From NCBI GenBank assembly GCA_965206365.1, contig CBDBJL010000005.1:44271-108270 (forward strand): a stretch of DNA of 64,000 bases, given 5' to 3'. A program made the position numbers and the translations under genes. Of this stretch, positions 9,226 through 18,488 are shown in pieces. Each line of letters begins with the position of its first letter. The first letter of the stretch is position 1. The notes beneath the pieces were generated by a model that did no database searches, was not told where the DNA came from, and worked only from the letters and a program-made list of their open reading frames with translations. This stretch comes from CBDBJL01 sp965206365. Lineage in GTDB: Bacteria; Pseudomonadota; Alphaproteobacteria; JABAAW01; JAHZMA01.

Positions 9226-10143
9226 TCAAGGGGTGTCTAATTGTTGGGTGGCAACGACTAATTTCATAAATTGATAAAAGGCCGTTGTCGCAGGTGATTT
9301 TTCTGAATGTTTTGCCCAAGCCATGCCAATCCCCATTGCCGGAATAGGATCATTGATTGGTAGCACTTCTAAACGTCGTCCTTCAAGTGACCAAGGGCGA
9401 TAAACCATATCGGAAAGAATGCTAACGCCCATATTATTGGCAACCAAATTACGCACAGCTTCAACAGAAGTGGTCTTAAAAATAATATTGGGTCGATAAG
9501 GTGTTTGGTTCCAATAACGAAATGCGGTATTGCTCGCTTCATCGATGGTAAGCATTATATAAGGCTGCGTTGCAATATCTTGTAGAGACACTGTAGCTCT
9601 GGTCACAAATTTATGCTCAGAACTTACCCATAATTGACGGCGAGATTGGATCAAATTCTTGATTAAAATATCTTCTTGATTGATAATATTTGCACTTAGC
9701 ATGATTGCAATATCGTAAGTGCCGTCAATAATGCCTTTTTCAATTTTTTCTCTACTGGTTTCCACCAATTTAATGTTAATATTGGGGAAATTATAATTAA
9801 AGCGCATCAAATAGATCGGTAAAAAATAACCGATCACAGTATAGGTTACTGCAAGTTTAATGGTGCCTTTAATCAACCGATTAGTTTGACTAGGCAAATG
9901 CATGGCTTCTTCTACGCTAAACATTATTTGTTTCGCGCGTTGCAAAAATTGCTTGCCTTCAAGCGTTAAAGCAACGCCATTTGTGTATCGTTCAAAAAGT
10001 TTGATGCCTAATAGTTCTTCTAACTTTTTAATGGAAATGGTAATTGCAGATTGTGAAACATGTAAATCTATTGCCGTTTGTGATATTTTTCCAGATTCTG
10101 CAGTAGCAATAAAATAGTGGATTTGACGGATCGTAATGCTCAT
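9226..10143 (-). CDS. LysR-family transcriptional regulator
   Basis: The protein is full length at 305 residues. It has the N-terminal winged helix-turn-helix (IRQIHYFIATAESGKISQTA, then VSQSAITISIKKLEELLG and LFERYTNG), followed by the linker helix and a periplasmic-binding-like effector domain (for example GVSILSDMVYRPW). It is divergently transcribed from the long ABC/Pxp operon across a 270-base gap containing a perfect GCTAT-n5-ATAGC repeat, the usual arrangement for a LysR protein and its target operon. The inducer is probably the imported substrate or an intermediate, by inference. Confidence 0.9.
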   Translation of the reverse strand: MSITIRQIHYFIATAESGKISQTAIDLHVSQSAITISIKKLEELLGIKLFERYTNGVALTLEGKQFLQRAKQIMFSVEEAMHLPSQTNRLIKGTIKLAVTYTVIGYFLPIYLMRFNYNFPNINIKLVETSREKIEKGIIDGTYDIAIMLSANIINQEDILIKNLIQSRRQLWVSSEHKFVTRATVSLQDIATQPYIMLTIDEASNTAFRYWNQTPYRPNIIFKTTSVEAVRNLVANNMGVSILSDMVYRPWSLEGRRLEVLPINDPIPAMGIGMAWAKHSEKSPATTAFYQFMKLVVATQQLDTP

Positions 10144-10212
10144 CTTATTTTTTTATAATCCTTATTAAAATTTTATATATCTATTCGTAAAAATTTCCAA
10201 AATAACAATCAA

Positions 10213-10227
10213 GCTATCCATAATAGC
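10213..10227. promoter_or_regulatory. Candidate LysR operator
   Basis: GCTAT and ATAGC arms separated by CCATA form a perfect inverted repeat of T-n11-A type between the divergent LysR gene and the TorT-like binding protein gene. Placement and symmetry suit a LysR binding site; binding itself is inference. Confidence 0.4.
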
Positions 10228-10413
10228 AAGCATTATATAAATAAAATTAATATAAATAAACTAAAATCAATATTTTCTTTTTGGCTTATTCTTTCCTATG
10301 ATGATCGACAGACCTAAGTTTTTTTGCCATTATGAATGAAGAATGATTAGGGGGTATATTAAGCTTTAATCTTGTGATTACAAGCGGAAATAAAGTTTAT
10401 TAAGGAGTTTATT

Positions 10414-11496
10414 ATGAATATTAAATTGCGATGCTATGGCGCGTGGATGGTAGCATTATTTGTTTCGATATTTGCCGTTAATGCAAATGCTCAAGAGAAA
10501 TGGTATCCATTTCCAGTTGAGGTTTGGAACACTGCATTCGACATGGAAAGTGCGAGAAGTTCGGTGCAGTATAAGCCTTTACGAAAAGCCAGTAAGGCTT
10601 GGGACATTTGTGTTTCTTTCCCGCATATGAAGGATGCTTACTGGACAGCGGTTAATTTTGGTGTTGTGGAAGAATCAAAGCGCCAAGGCGTTAAAATGCA
10701 ATTGGTTGAAGCTGGTGGCTATACGAACCTAAGCAAACAAATTTCTCAAATTGAGGATTGCGTTGCCGGGGGCGCGAATGCGGTGGTTATTGGTGCGATT
10801 TCATTTGATGGTTTGAATAATTTGGTGAAAGAAATTCGTGGGAAAAATATTCCCGTAATCGATGTGATTAACGGAATGTCTTCTAAAGAACTTTCAGCAA
10901 AATCACTAGTTTCTTTTGGTGAAATGGGCTTTAAGGCCGGTGAATATGTTGCCTCGCAACATCCTTCGGGCAGTAAACAAGTGAAAGTTGCATGGTTTCC
11001 TGGTCCTGCTGGGGCTGGTTGGGTTGAAGCTGGTGATGCTGGTTTCCAAAAAGCTGTCGTTGGCAGTTCCATTAAGGTTGTCGAGACAAAATATGGTGAT
11101 ACTGGTAAGGAAGTACAACTGAAATTGGTAGAAGATACACTTGAAGCGCATCCAGATATTGAATATATCATTGGTACGGCAGTAACTGCCGAAGCAGCCG
11201 TTGGTTTGTTAAAATCACGTAATCTTGCTGGAAAAATTAAGATTATGTCGTATTATTTCACCCCTGGTGTTTATCAAGGCATTAAGCGTGGGCAAATTTT
11301 GGCAGCACCAACGGATTCACCGGTTATTCAAGGACGCGTTGCGATTGATCAAGCCGTACGGATATTAGAAGGTAAAAAATATAAAAAACATGTTGGACCA
11401 AAGCTTTATATTATAGATGCAAAAAATGTTAATAAATTCGATCGGGATTCTTCTTTGGCTGAAGAACGATTTAAGCCTACTTTCAAAGTTCAATAA
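10414..11496 (+). CDS. TorT-like periplasmic substrate-binding protein of an ABC importer
   Basis: A signal peptide of about 26 residues ends NANA before QEKW. The mature protein is a type I periplasmic binding fold like E. coli TorT, the TMAO sensor partner: AWDICVSFPHMKDAYW, VEAGGYTNLSKQISQIEDC, GTAVTAEAAVG and QGIKRGQILAAPTD have close TorT counterparts from memory. Unlike TorT, no histidine kinase or TMAO reductase is nearby. Instead a double-ATPase and a permease follow directly, so this is a transport subunit. A strong AAGGAG precedes the ATG. The ligand could be a small amine oxide, betaine or lactam-like compound and is not determined by the sequence. Confidence 0.82.
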   Translation: MNIKLRCYGAWMVALFVSIFAVNANAQEKWYPFPVEVWNTAFDMESARSSVQYKPLRKASKAWDICVSFPHMKDAYWTAVNFGVVEESKRQGVKMQLVEAGGYTNLSKQISQIEDCVAGGANAVVIGAISFDGLNNLVKEIRGKNIPVIDVINGMSSKELSAKSLVSFGEMGFKAGEYVASQHPSGSKQVKVAWFPGPAGAGWVEAGDAGFQKAVVGSSIKVVETKYGDTGKEVQLKLVEDTLEAHPDIEYIIGTAVTAEAAVGLLKSRNLAGKIKIMSYYFTPGVYQGIKRGQILAAPTDSPVIQGRVAIDQAVRILEGKKYKKHVGPKLYIIDAKNVNKFDRDSSLAEERFKPTFKVQ

Positions 11497-11526
11497 TTTA
11501 TCTATATTGAATGATGAAGCAATAAA

Positions 11527-13092
11527 ATGATTAGTAAACAAAATACTAACAAAAATATGCGTGCGGTCGCTTCTAAAAAAGATAAAGTTGCGACCGTACC
11601 TCTTTTAGAAATGAAAGAGGTTAGCAAAAGATTTCCGGGTGTTTTAGCGATCGATGACGTATCTTTTACTCTGAACAGGGGTGAGGTGCATGTGTTGTTT
11701 GGTGAAAATGGTGCTGGGAAATCAACGATGATTTCTATGATTGCTGGTGTTTATCAACCAAATAAAGGTGAAATTTTATTTCAAGGAAGCCTTGTGCAAT
11801 TGCGTTCAGTATATCATGCTAGGCTTCTTGGGATCAGTGCTGTTTTTCAAGAATTTTCTCTTGTGAATCAGTTAACAGTGGAACAGAATTTATTTCTGGG
11901 TGCTGAACAACAAAGATATGGATTGCTTAACAAACGTGCCTTGCATGACGAGGCGAGAAAAATTATTACCCGCTTAGGATTCCCTCTTAATCCTAAACAA
12001 AAAGTTTCTCAACTTTCACGAGCGCAACAACAAATGGTTGAAATTGCCAAAGCCTTTCGCTCTAATCTTTCCGTTTTAATCTTAGATGAACCCACTGCAT
12101 CTTTAACGCAGCGCGAAACAGCTCAACTTTTTCAACTTATTAAGCGCGTTACCGCTCAGGGGGTGGGTGTTATTTACATTACCCACCGCATTGCCGAGAT
12201 TAAACGCATCGCCGATCGGGTTACAGTTTTGCGAGATGGAAAATATATGGACACTGTTGATGCAAGCAAAACCAGCGAAGTAAAACTTGTAAAATTGATG
12301 ACAGGTCGGGTGATTCATGAAATTTTCCCGAAAATTAACGGGAATCCAACCCAAGAAATTTTGACCATTGATAATATTTCGGTGGCAAATACCCATGTAT
12401 GTGGGGTCTCGCTTGTTGCGCGCAAAGGTGAAATTGTTGGGTTGGCGGGGCTTGTGGGTGCGGGAAAATCAAGGATAATGCGGGCTTGTTTTGGTCTGGA
12501 AAGAATTACATCTGGATGCGTAACTTTTGATGGGGAAGTAGTGACGGGAAAATCTATCCGAGCCATGTTGGGGCGAGGTTTCTTTTATTCACCACCAGAT
12601 CGCCATCATGAAGGCTTGGTAATGGTAAGAAATTGCCGAGAAAATATCATGTTGTCGGCTTTTTATTTACCCGATTATCAAACGTTAGGTTTTTTGAATC
12701 GAGCGCAAGAATCTGTGACTTCGCAGGAATTAGCGAAGAAATTTCAATTATATCCTTTTAAGATTGAACGTGAGGTGGAACAATTTTCGGGAGGCAATCA
12801 ACAAAAAGTAATGTTAGCAAGATCTTTAACACGATCTGTTAAGCTTTTTGTTTTCGACGAACCTACCGTTGGCGTTGATATTGGCACCCGAGTTGAGATT
12901 TATAAATTTATTGCACAATTGGCCCAATCAGGTGCTGCGGTGATTATTATTTCGTCTGATTTGCTCGAAGTTCTTAATCTTAGCCATCGCCTCTATGTGA
13001 TACATCGTGGGCGGGTGCAAGCAGAATTAACCGGTAAAGAGCTTACAGAGGAAAAAGTGCTCCATAATTTTTTTGATCAGGAGGTAGCGTAA
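11527..13092 (+). CDS. Sugar-type ABC transporter ATP-binding protein (RbsA/MglA-like, two ABC domains)
   Basis: At 521 residues this is a fused tandem ATPase. The first domain has Walker A GENGAGKST, a signature region LSRAQQQMVEIAKAF and Walker B LILDEPTAS. The second has GLVGAGKSR, where the usual Thr/Ser after the lysine is changed, then FSGGNQQKVMLARSL and FVFDEPTVGVDIG. This is the arrangement of ribose/galactose-family importers, which pair with a type I binding protein as found immediately upstream. The first 25 residues are a basic extension of unclear role. It lies 30 bases after the binding protein gene. Confidence 0.92.
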   Translation: MISKQNTNKNMRAVASKKDKVATVPLLEMKEVSKRFPGVLAIDDVSFTLNRGEVHVLFGENGAGKSTMISMIAGVYQPNKGEILFQGSLVQLRSVYHARLLGISAVFQEFSLVNQLTVEQNLFLGAEQQRYGLLNKRALHDEARKIITRLGFPLNPKQKVSQLSRAQQQMVEIAKAFRSNLSVLILDEPTASLTQRETAQLFQLIKRVTAQGVGVIYITHRIAEIKRIADRVTVLRDGKYMDTVDASKTSEVKLVKLMTGRVIHEIFPKINGNPTQEILTIDNISVANTHVCGVSLVARKGEIVGLAGLVGAGKSRIMRACFGLERITSGCVTFDGEVVTGKSIRAMLGRGFFYSPPDRHHEGLVMVRNCRENIMLSAFYLPDYQTLGFLNRAQESVTSQELAKKFQLYPFKIEREVEQFSGGNQQKVMLARSLTRSVKLFVFDEPTVGVDIGTRVEIYKFIAQLAQSGAAVIIISSDLLEVLNLSHRLYVIHRGRVQAELTGKELTEEKVLHNFFDQEVA

Positions 13093-13126
13093 ATGAATGC
13101 TCGCTATTTTACAAGGGGGGTTTTGT

Positions 13127-14212
13127 GTGGCAAAAATTGTTAAAATGAAAAAAGAATTTTCAATCGGAAAACAAACATTTATGAATAATGGGATCAATTT
13201 TAATTTCAAAAAGAGTGTGAAATTATTTTTAAGTTTGCTAACGCAAATTTTTGTTCGCTTGGGGGTTTTGCCATTTTTATTATTGATTGCGGTGGTTATC
13301 TTTAGCCTATCATCCGATAATTTTCTGTCCGGGCGAAATTTGTTAAACGTTATCAGGCAGTCCTCTTATTTAACGCTTGTTGCTGTGGGGCAAATGTTTG
13401 CCTTACTTACGGGCGGATTTGATTTGTCTGTGGGAACGATCGTTGCGGTAACATCGGTGGTTGGCGCAACGGCAATGGTTTGGTTTTTACATGTGATGCC
13501 AGAATCCATAGGCTTGGCGATAAGTTTTGGCATCATAGCCGGCATTATGGCAGGGGCTTGTATTGGGGCGATTAATGGCATTGGAGTTGCTGTTTTTGAT
13601 GTTTCCCCTTTCATGATGACACTTGGCATGTCGTCGGTAGGGTTTGGCATTGCTTTATATCTAACAGGTGGAACACCAGTTTATGGTATGCCAGTTGAAT
13701 TTAGCAATTTTCTAGGGTTTGGAGATTTATGGGGAGTTCCGGCACCGGTTATTGTTGCGATAATCACGATATTTTTTGCCTATCTGATCACAAGCTGGAC
13801 CCGATTAGGTCGGTATTTTTATGCTGTGGGTGGCAATATTAAGGCAGCAAAGCTATCTGGCATTAATGTAGGGTTAACCTTATTTATCGCCTATTTAACA
13901 TGTGGTGTTATTGCCGCAATCTCAGGCATGCTCCTCACAGCCAGGCTAGATACGGGGGAAGCGAATATTGGTGGCTCTATGCCTTTGGAATCAATTGCGG
14001 CATGCGTTATTGCCGGTGTCAGTTTAAGAGGCGGTGTTGGGAAGATCGAAAATGTTGTTTTGGGGGCATTATTTATTGGATTGCTGCAAAATGGGATGAA
14101 TTTAGCGAGGGTAGAATCTTACTTGCAAATTGTTGTGATTGGCGCTTTGCTGATTATTGCGGTGATTACAGATAAATTCCGCCTTCGAATTATGGCAAAT
14201 ATGAGAGATTAA
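13127..14212 (+). CDS. ABC transporter permease (RbsC-like)
   Basis: This hydrophobic protein of about 360 residues has around eight to ten membrane segments and the family block LTGGFDLSVGTIVAVTSVVG, followed by AGACIGAINGIGVAVFDVSPF and SRGGVG-like SLRGGVGKIENVVLG. It would form the membrane channel of the importer. The start is uncertain: I favour the GTG preceded by AGGGGGG, but an ATG ten codons upstream and another six codons downstream are possible. The stop is directly followed by the ATG of pxpA, indicating translational coupling. Confidence 0.9.
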   Translation: MAKIVKMKKEFSIGKQTFMNNGINFNFKKSVKLFLSLLTQIFVRLGVLPFLLLIAVVIFSLSSDNFLSGRNLLNVIRQSSYLTLVAVGQMFALLTGGFDLSVGTIVAVTSVVGATAMVWFLHVMPESIGLAISFGIIAGIMAGACIGAINGIGVAVFDVSPFMMTLGMSSVGFGIALYLTGGTPVYGMPVEFSNFLGFGDLWGVPAPVIVAIITIFFAYLITSWTRLGRYFYAVGGNIKAAKLSGINVGLTLFIAYLTCGVIAAISGMLLTARLDTGEANIGGSMPLESIAACVIAGVSLRGGVGKIENVVLGALFIGLLQNGMNLARVESYLQIVVIGALLIIAVITDKFRLRIMANMRD

Positions 14213-14977
14213 ATGATGAATATCAATATTAACTGTGATATGGGCGAGAGTTTTAGCTTGTATAAAATGGGCGATGATGAAGCGATTATGCCATTTATTA
14301 CCCAAGCCAATATAGCTTGTGGATTTCACGCTTCAGACCCAAATCACATGTATAAAAGTGTGATGCTTGCCAAAAAATACAATATAAAAGTTGGAGCGCA
14401 TTTTTCTGTTCCAGATTTATTAGGATTCGGACGTCGAGAAATGAAAATTGATCGCGAAGAGATGGTTAATATTATGATCTATCAAATCGGGGCGTTATGC
14501 GGGTTCTTAAAATTTGCAAATATGCCACTTAGCCACTTAAAACCTCATGGTGCACTTTATGGTATGGCTTTCACATATGAACATATTGCCCATGCGATTG
14601 CAGATGTGGCAACATGTTTTGATGTTCCGGTTTTTGGATTGGCGGGCACATTGCACGAGCAAATTTACACTCAACGTGGGTTGAAATTTTGTCCTGAATA
14701 TTTTGTAGATTTAGATTATGATGAGGATGGGAAATTATTAATTACCCGTGAACATGAGGCTGTTGATCCAATAAAGGTAGGAGATGATTGTTTAAAGGTT
14801 TTACAAGAGGGCAAAATCACCAGCGTAGGTGGGAAAGAGATTGCGATGCAGGCAACTACATTTTGTGTACATTCCGATACTCCCAACGCCATAGATATTG
14901 CGAAGGTTGTGCATAAAATTCTACAACCTTATTTAGAGAAAACACATAATTCATTAGAAAAGAGAGAGATATTATGA
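14213..14977 (+). CDS. pxpA: LamB/YcsF family protein, 5-oxoprolinase subunit A-like
   Basis: The N-terminus NINCDMGESF, then QANIACGFHASDPNHM, GAHFSVPDLLGFGRR and LKPHGALYGM are the hallmark blocks of the PxpA/YcsF family. At 254 residues it has the usual length. PxpA with PxpB and PxpC performs ATP-dependent opening of 5-oxoproline to glutamate. Here the three subunits are interleaved with biotin carboxylase and biotin carrier genes, as in clusters thought to act on other lactams or amides. The last codons overlap the next ATG (ATGA). Confidence 0.9.
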   Translation: MMNININCDMGESFSLYKMGDDEAIMPFITQANIACGFHASDPNHMYKSVMLAKKYNIKVGAHFSVPDLLGFGRREMKIDREEMVNIMIYQIGALCGFLKFANMPLSHLKPHGALYGMAFTYEHIAHAIADVATCFDVPVFGLAGTLHEQIYTQRGLKFCPEYFVDLDYDEDGKLLITREHEAVDPIKVGDDCLKVLQEGKITSVGGKEIAMQATTFCVHSDTPNAIDIAKVVHKILQPYLEKTHNSLEKREIL

Positions 14978-15210
14978 AACAAATATTGTCACCATTGCCG
15001 GGTATATTTTATCGGAAACCTTCGCCCGATGCAGATTGTTACAAAGTTGAGGGCGAACAAATTCAGGTGGGCGATGTTGTAGGTTTGATTGAGGTGATGA
15101 AATCTTTTTATGAGGTGAAAGCAGAGACATCCGGAAAAATTCTTAATTTTCTCGTTGAAAATGAAGGTGTTGTGACAGCAGCACAACCTTTAGTAGAGGT
15201 TGACACATGA
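14974..15210 (+). CDS. Mini biotin carboxyl carrier protein (biotinyl domain only)
   Basis: At 78 residues this is just a biotinyl domain, much shorter than AccB (about 150). The biotinylation site reads EVMKSF, with Lys43 as the expected attachment point; canonical AccB has AMKM, so the glutamate and valine before it are a variant. SPLPGIFYRKPSPD at the start and NEGVVTAAQPLVEV at the end are normal for acetyl-CoA carboxylase-type carriers. It is ATGA-coupled to pxpA and followed by biotin carboxylase, so it should carry the carboxyl group between that enzyme and the PxpB/PxpC pair. Confidence 0.88.
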   Translation: MKQILSPLPGIFYRKPSPDADCYKVEGEQIQVGDVVGLIEVMKSFYEVKAETSGKILNFLVENEGVVTAAQPLVEVDT

Positions 15211-15238
15211 ATTTTGCATTTTTTTACAATATTGAAAT

Positions 15239-16618
15239 ATGATGATCCAAACATTACTGATTGCAAATAGAGGAGAAATTGCGGTTCGCATTATTCGCGC
15301 TGCCAGTGAGCTTGGAATCAAAACTGTGCAGGTTTATAGTGCGGCTGATGAAGATTCTTTAGCGGTAAAAATGGCAGATATTGCCGTTAATATTGGTCCC
15401 CCGCAAGCTGCCAAATCTTACTTAAATGTTGAGGCTATTTTGGAAGTGGCCAAGAAGCATCATGTTGATGCGATTCATCCCGCTTATGGTTTTCTGGCTG
15501 AGAATGCGGGTTTTGCCGATGCGGTGCATCGTGCCGGCATGATTTTTATTGGTCCAGATGGAGATATTATTCGCCAAATGGGTGATAAAGCGGCTGCCAG
15601 AATTATTGCCAAAAAAGCTAATATTCCAACAGTTCCAGGAAGCCATGGGCAGATCGATATAATGGCACAGGCAAGCGAGATCGCCAAAACCATAGGATTT
15701 CCTGTTATGGTAAAAGCAGTTGCTGGTGGGGGTGGGCGCGGGATTCGAATTATTCATTCACTGGAAGAATTTGACCGTTTGGTGCCTCAAGCAAAGGCAG
15801 AAGCGCGAGCAGCGTTTGGCGATGCTGGATTGTATATTGAGAAATTTATTGCTAAGGCACGCCATATCGAGGTGCAAATTCTAGGAGATGGTGTGGATGT
15901 TATCCATTTGTTTGAACGCGAATGTTCGCTACAAAGACGAAGGCAGAAAATATGGGAAGAAGCCCCTTGCGTTATTTTACCGCAAGATCTGCGTATGAAA
16001 CTTTGCAATGCTGCTGTTTGCTTAGCAAAGAGTGTAAACTATAAAGGGGCGGGCACAGTTGAATTTCTTTATGATGATGAGACATGTGACTTTTATTTTA
16101 TTGAAATGAACACGCGAATTCAAGTGGAACATCCCGTGAGTGAGATGATTACCGGGATCGATATCGTTCAGGAAATGATTAAAATTGCTAGCGGGAAAAA
16201 ACTAAGCTTTACCCAAAATGAGGTAAATATCAATGGCCATGCAATTGAAATCAGGGTTAATGTCGAGGATCCTGCCAATAATTTCATGCCATCCTTAGGG
16301 GTGATTTCCGAGCTAGATTTGCCCAACGGTCCGGGAATTAGATTTGATGGCATGATCTATAATGGTTATTCGATACAGCCTTTTTATGATTCCATGGTGG
16401 GGAAATTAATTGTTTGGCAACGCAATCGCCCAGCAACCATTGCGCGACTTAAGCGTGCCCTTAATGAATTTTATATTCAAGGTGTGATCACAACAATTCC
16501 CCTATTTCAAGCCCTTGTTAATGAAATTGATATTTGTAATAACGATATCAATACGCAATGGCTTGAATCTTGGCTGGAAAATAATTTCAATAATGAGACA
16601 AAAAAGGAGAATGATTAA
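15239..16618 (+). CDS. Biotin carboxylase subunit (AccC-like)
   Basis: This ATP-grasp enzyme of 459 residues carboxylates biotin on the carrier using ATP and bicarbonate. It shows the N-terminal LIANRGEIAVRIIRAA, the glycine-rich lid VKAVAGGGGRGIRI, ERECSLQRRRQKIWEEAPC, and the catalytic FIEMNTRIQVEHPVSEMITGID. The length matches AccC. It sits inside a dedicated catabolic operon rather than with fatty-acid genes, so it is probably a pathway-specific paralogue. ATG occurs twice in a row at the start and either may be used. Its stop overlaps the next ATG (TAATG). Confidence 0.9.
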   Translation: MMIQTLLIANRGEIAVRIIRAASELGIKTVQVYSAADEDSLAVKMADIAVNIGPPQAAKSYLNVEAILEVAKKHHVDAIHPAYGFLAENAGFADAVHRAGMIFIGPDGDIIRQMGDKAAARIIAKKANIPTVPGSHGQIDIMAQASEIAKTIGFPVMVKAVAGGGGRGIRIIHSLEEFDRLVPQAKAEARAAFGDAGLYIEKFIAKARHIEVQILGDGVDVIHLFERECSLQRRRQKIWEEAPCVILPQDLRMKLCNAAVCLAKSVNYKGAGTVEFLYDDETCDFYFIEMNTRIQVEHPVSEMITGIDIVQEMIKIASGKKLSFTQNEVNINGHAIEIRVNVEDPANNFMPSLGVISELDLPNGPGIRFDGMIYNGYSIQPFYDSMVGKLIVWQRNRPATIARLKRALNEFYIQGVITTIPLFQALVNEIDICNNDINTQWLESWLENNFNNETKKEND

Positions 16619-17496
16619 TGATGAAAACCAGATATTCCCATGGGGGTGACGAGCATATTTTTGTTGAAATTGATGAGGAAATGTCACTTGAAGCATTTTT
16701 CAAAAGCCTGTCCATGACCAATAGCATTCGAACTTCAAAAATCGCCGGAGTTACAGAAATTTGTGCGGCAAATGCCTCTTTTCAAGTAAAATTTAACCCT
16801 GATATAATTCATTCTGAACAGATGCTTACTGAGCTGAAGAAAATTGAACAGCTGGCAGAACAGACTGATTATGTGATTGATACTCGGATCATTGAAGTTC
16901 CAGTTTATTATCAAGATCCTTGGACCTATGAGACATTGATGCGGTTTCGCGAAAGGCATCAAGATCCGACCGGGACAGATTTAGATTATGCTGCGCGTAT
17001 TAACGGTTTTGCTAATGTTGATGCCTTTATCGAAGCGCATTCTGCCTCGCCATGGTTCGTTTCTATGGTCGGTTTTGTTGCCGGATTGCCTTTTATGTAT
17101 CAAATGGTTGAGAGGAAACGACAAATAGAAGTGCCCAAATATGTTACGCCCCGTACCGATACACCGAAACAAACCGTTGGTTATGGTGGGTGTTTTTCTT
17201 GTGTTTATTCAGTTCGCGGTGCTGGTGGGTATCAAATGTTTGGCATTACGCCGATGCCAATTTATGATCCTAATCAAGAAATCACCTACTTACAAGATTT
17301 TATGGTACTGTTTAAACCTGGGGATATTGTCAAATTTAACCCCATTGATCGCAAGCAATATGAGCAAATTTTAACCGATGTTGAAAAGGGTCAGTTTACA
17401 CCGAAAATGGCATCGGTGACTTTTGCATTAGATGATTTCAATCAAGATATTAATGGTTACAACGAAAAATTAACGGAGGCTCTCAATGGCAATTAA
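16618..17496 (+). CDS. pxpB: 5-oxoprolinase subunit B-like (KipI, allophanate hydrolase subunit 1 / urea carboxylase CT domain)
   Basis: At 292 residues it is longer than typical KipI (about 240), with an N-terminal extension of about 40 residues. Family blocks are the central HSASPWFVSMVGFVAGLPFM, PRTDTPKQTVGYGG and the distal WFGITP-like YQMFGITPMPIYDP. The same fold forms half of the carboxyltransferase domain of urea carboxylase. With PxpC it would accept the carboxyl group from biotin or the phosphorylated lactam. It overlaps pxpC by 11 bases. Confidence 0.87.
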   Translation: MMKTRYSHGGDEHIFVEIDEEMSLEAFFKSLSMTNSIRTSKIAGVTEICAANASFQVKFNPDIIHSEQMLTELKKIEQLAEQTDYVIDTRIIEVPVYYQDPWTYETLMRFRERHQDPTGTDLDYAARINGFANVDAFIEAHSASPWFVSMVGFVAGLPFMYQMVERKRQIEVPKYVTPRTDTPKQTVGYGGCFSCVYSVRGAGGYQMFGITPMPIYDPNQEITYLQDFMVLFKPGDIVKFNPIDRKQYEQILTDVEKGQFTPKMASVTFALDDFNQDINGYNEKLTEALNGN

Positions 17497-18460
17497 AATT
17501 TTATCACCTGGATTGGCAACGACAATTCAAGATTTAGGCAGGCCCGGTTATTTTCATCTCGGAATTCCGCTTTCTGGCGGTATGGACCGATTTTCACTAC
17601 GCTGTGCGAATATGCTTGTGGGCAATGATGAAGGTGCTGCATTGTTAGAAGCGGTGTTTATGGGGCCTGAAATTGAATTTGAAAATGATGTCATTGTTGC
17701 CGTTACTGGGGCCGATATAACACCAAAATGCGATGGGGTTGTGCAAGAAGGCTGGCGTGCATTTCCAATGAAGGCTGGCTCGATTTTATCCTTTGATTAT
17801 CTAAAGACCGGGGCACGTATCTATATTGCGATTTCCGGGGGAATTGATGTTCCAATCGCACTTGGAAGCCGTTCTACCTATACACTCGGCGCGCTTGGTG
17901 GGTTTGAAGGGCGAGCCTTAAGAAGGGGAGATCAATTGCCTTTAGGCGATGGTTTGCATCAGCAAACTGCCTATAAAAACATTCCAGAAAATCTTCGACG
18001 CTTGCCAAATAATCCTTCGCAATTAAGAGTTTTACCGGGGTTATATTGGCACCGTATTACTGAGGAATCGGATCGAAGCTTTTTTGCAGATCAATGGATG
18101 GTTGCCCCCGAGGCAGACCGCATTGGTTATCGTTTTAAGGGAGGCAAGCCACTTGATTTTGTTTCGAGAAAACAACCTTTTGGAGCTGGCTCTGATCCTT
18201 CTAATATTGTCGATGGCTGTTATCCCTATGGTTCGATTCAAGTGCCGGGTGGCACTGAGCCGATTGTTCTGCATAGAGATGCGGTTTCAGGAGGAGGTTA
18301 TTTCATGTTGGGAACGGTAATTTCAGCAGATATGGATTTTATTGGGCAATTGCAACCCAACACCTCTACGCAATTTATCAAAACGGATATGGCGCAAGCA
18401 CTTGAAGCACGAAAGGAAAGGCAAAAAATGCTAGAGAATGTACGCCAATCATTAAATTAA
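17486..18460 (+). CDS. pxpC: 5-oxoprolinase subunit C-like (KipA, biotin-dependent carboxyltransferase family)
   Basis: The start MAIKILSPGLATTIQDLGRPG with LGIPLSGGMDRFS and the segment YIAISGGIDVP are diagnostic of the KipA/AHS2 family, whose members are annotated as biotin-dependent carboxyltransferases because of their kinship with urea carboxylase. A later block DGCYPYGSIQVPGGTEPI is also conserved. Length (324) is normal. GGAGG lies seven bases before the ATG, inside the end of pxpB. Neighbours indicate a PxpB-PxpC complex working with the biotin carrier encoded three genes upstream. Confidence 0.88.
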   Translation: MAIKILSPGLATTIQDLGRPGYFHLGIPLSGGMDRFSLRCANMLVGNDEGAALLEAVFMGPEIEFENDVIVAVTGADITPKCDGVVQEGWRAFPMKAGSILSFDYLKTGARIYIAISGGIDVPIALGSRSTYTLGALGGFEGRALRRGDQLPLGDGLHQQTAYKNIPENLRRLPNNPSQLRVLPGLYWHRITEESDRSFFADQWMVAPEADRIGYRFKGGKPLDFVSRKQPFGAGSDPSNIVDGCYPYGSIQVPGGTEPIVLHRDAVSGGGYFMLGTVISADMDFIGQLQPNTSTQFIKTDMAQALEARKERQKMLENVRQSLN

Positions 18461-18488
18461 ATTAACCAAATAATAGAAAGTAAAAATC

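Noticed and set aside
13093..13143. Short frame from ATGAATGCTCGC after the ATPase gene
   Set aside because: Only 16 codons before a stop and out of frame with the permease; it is probably just leader sequence.
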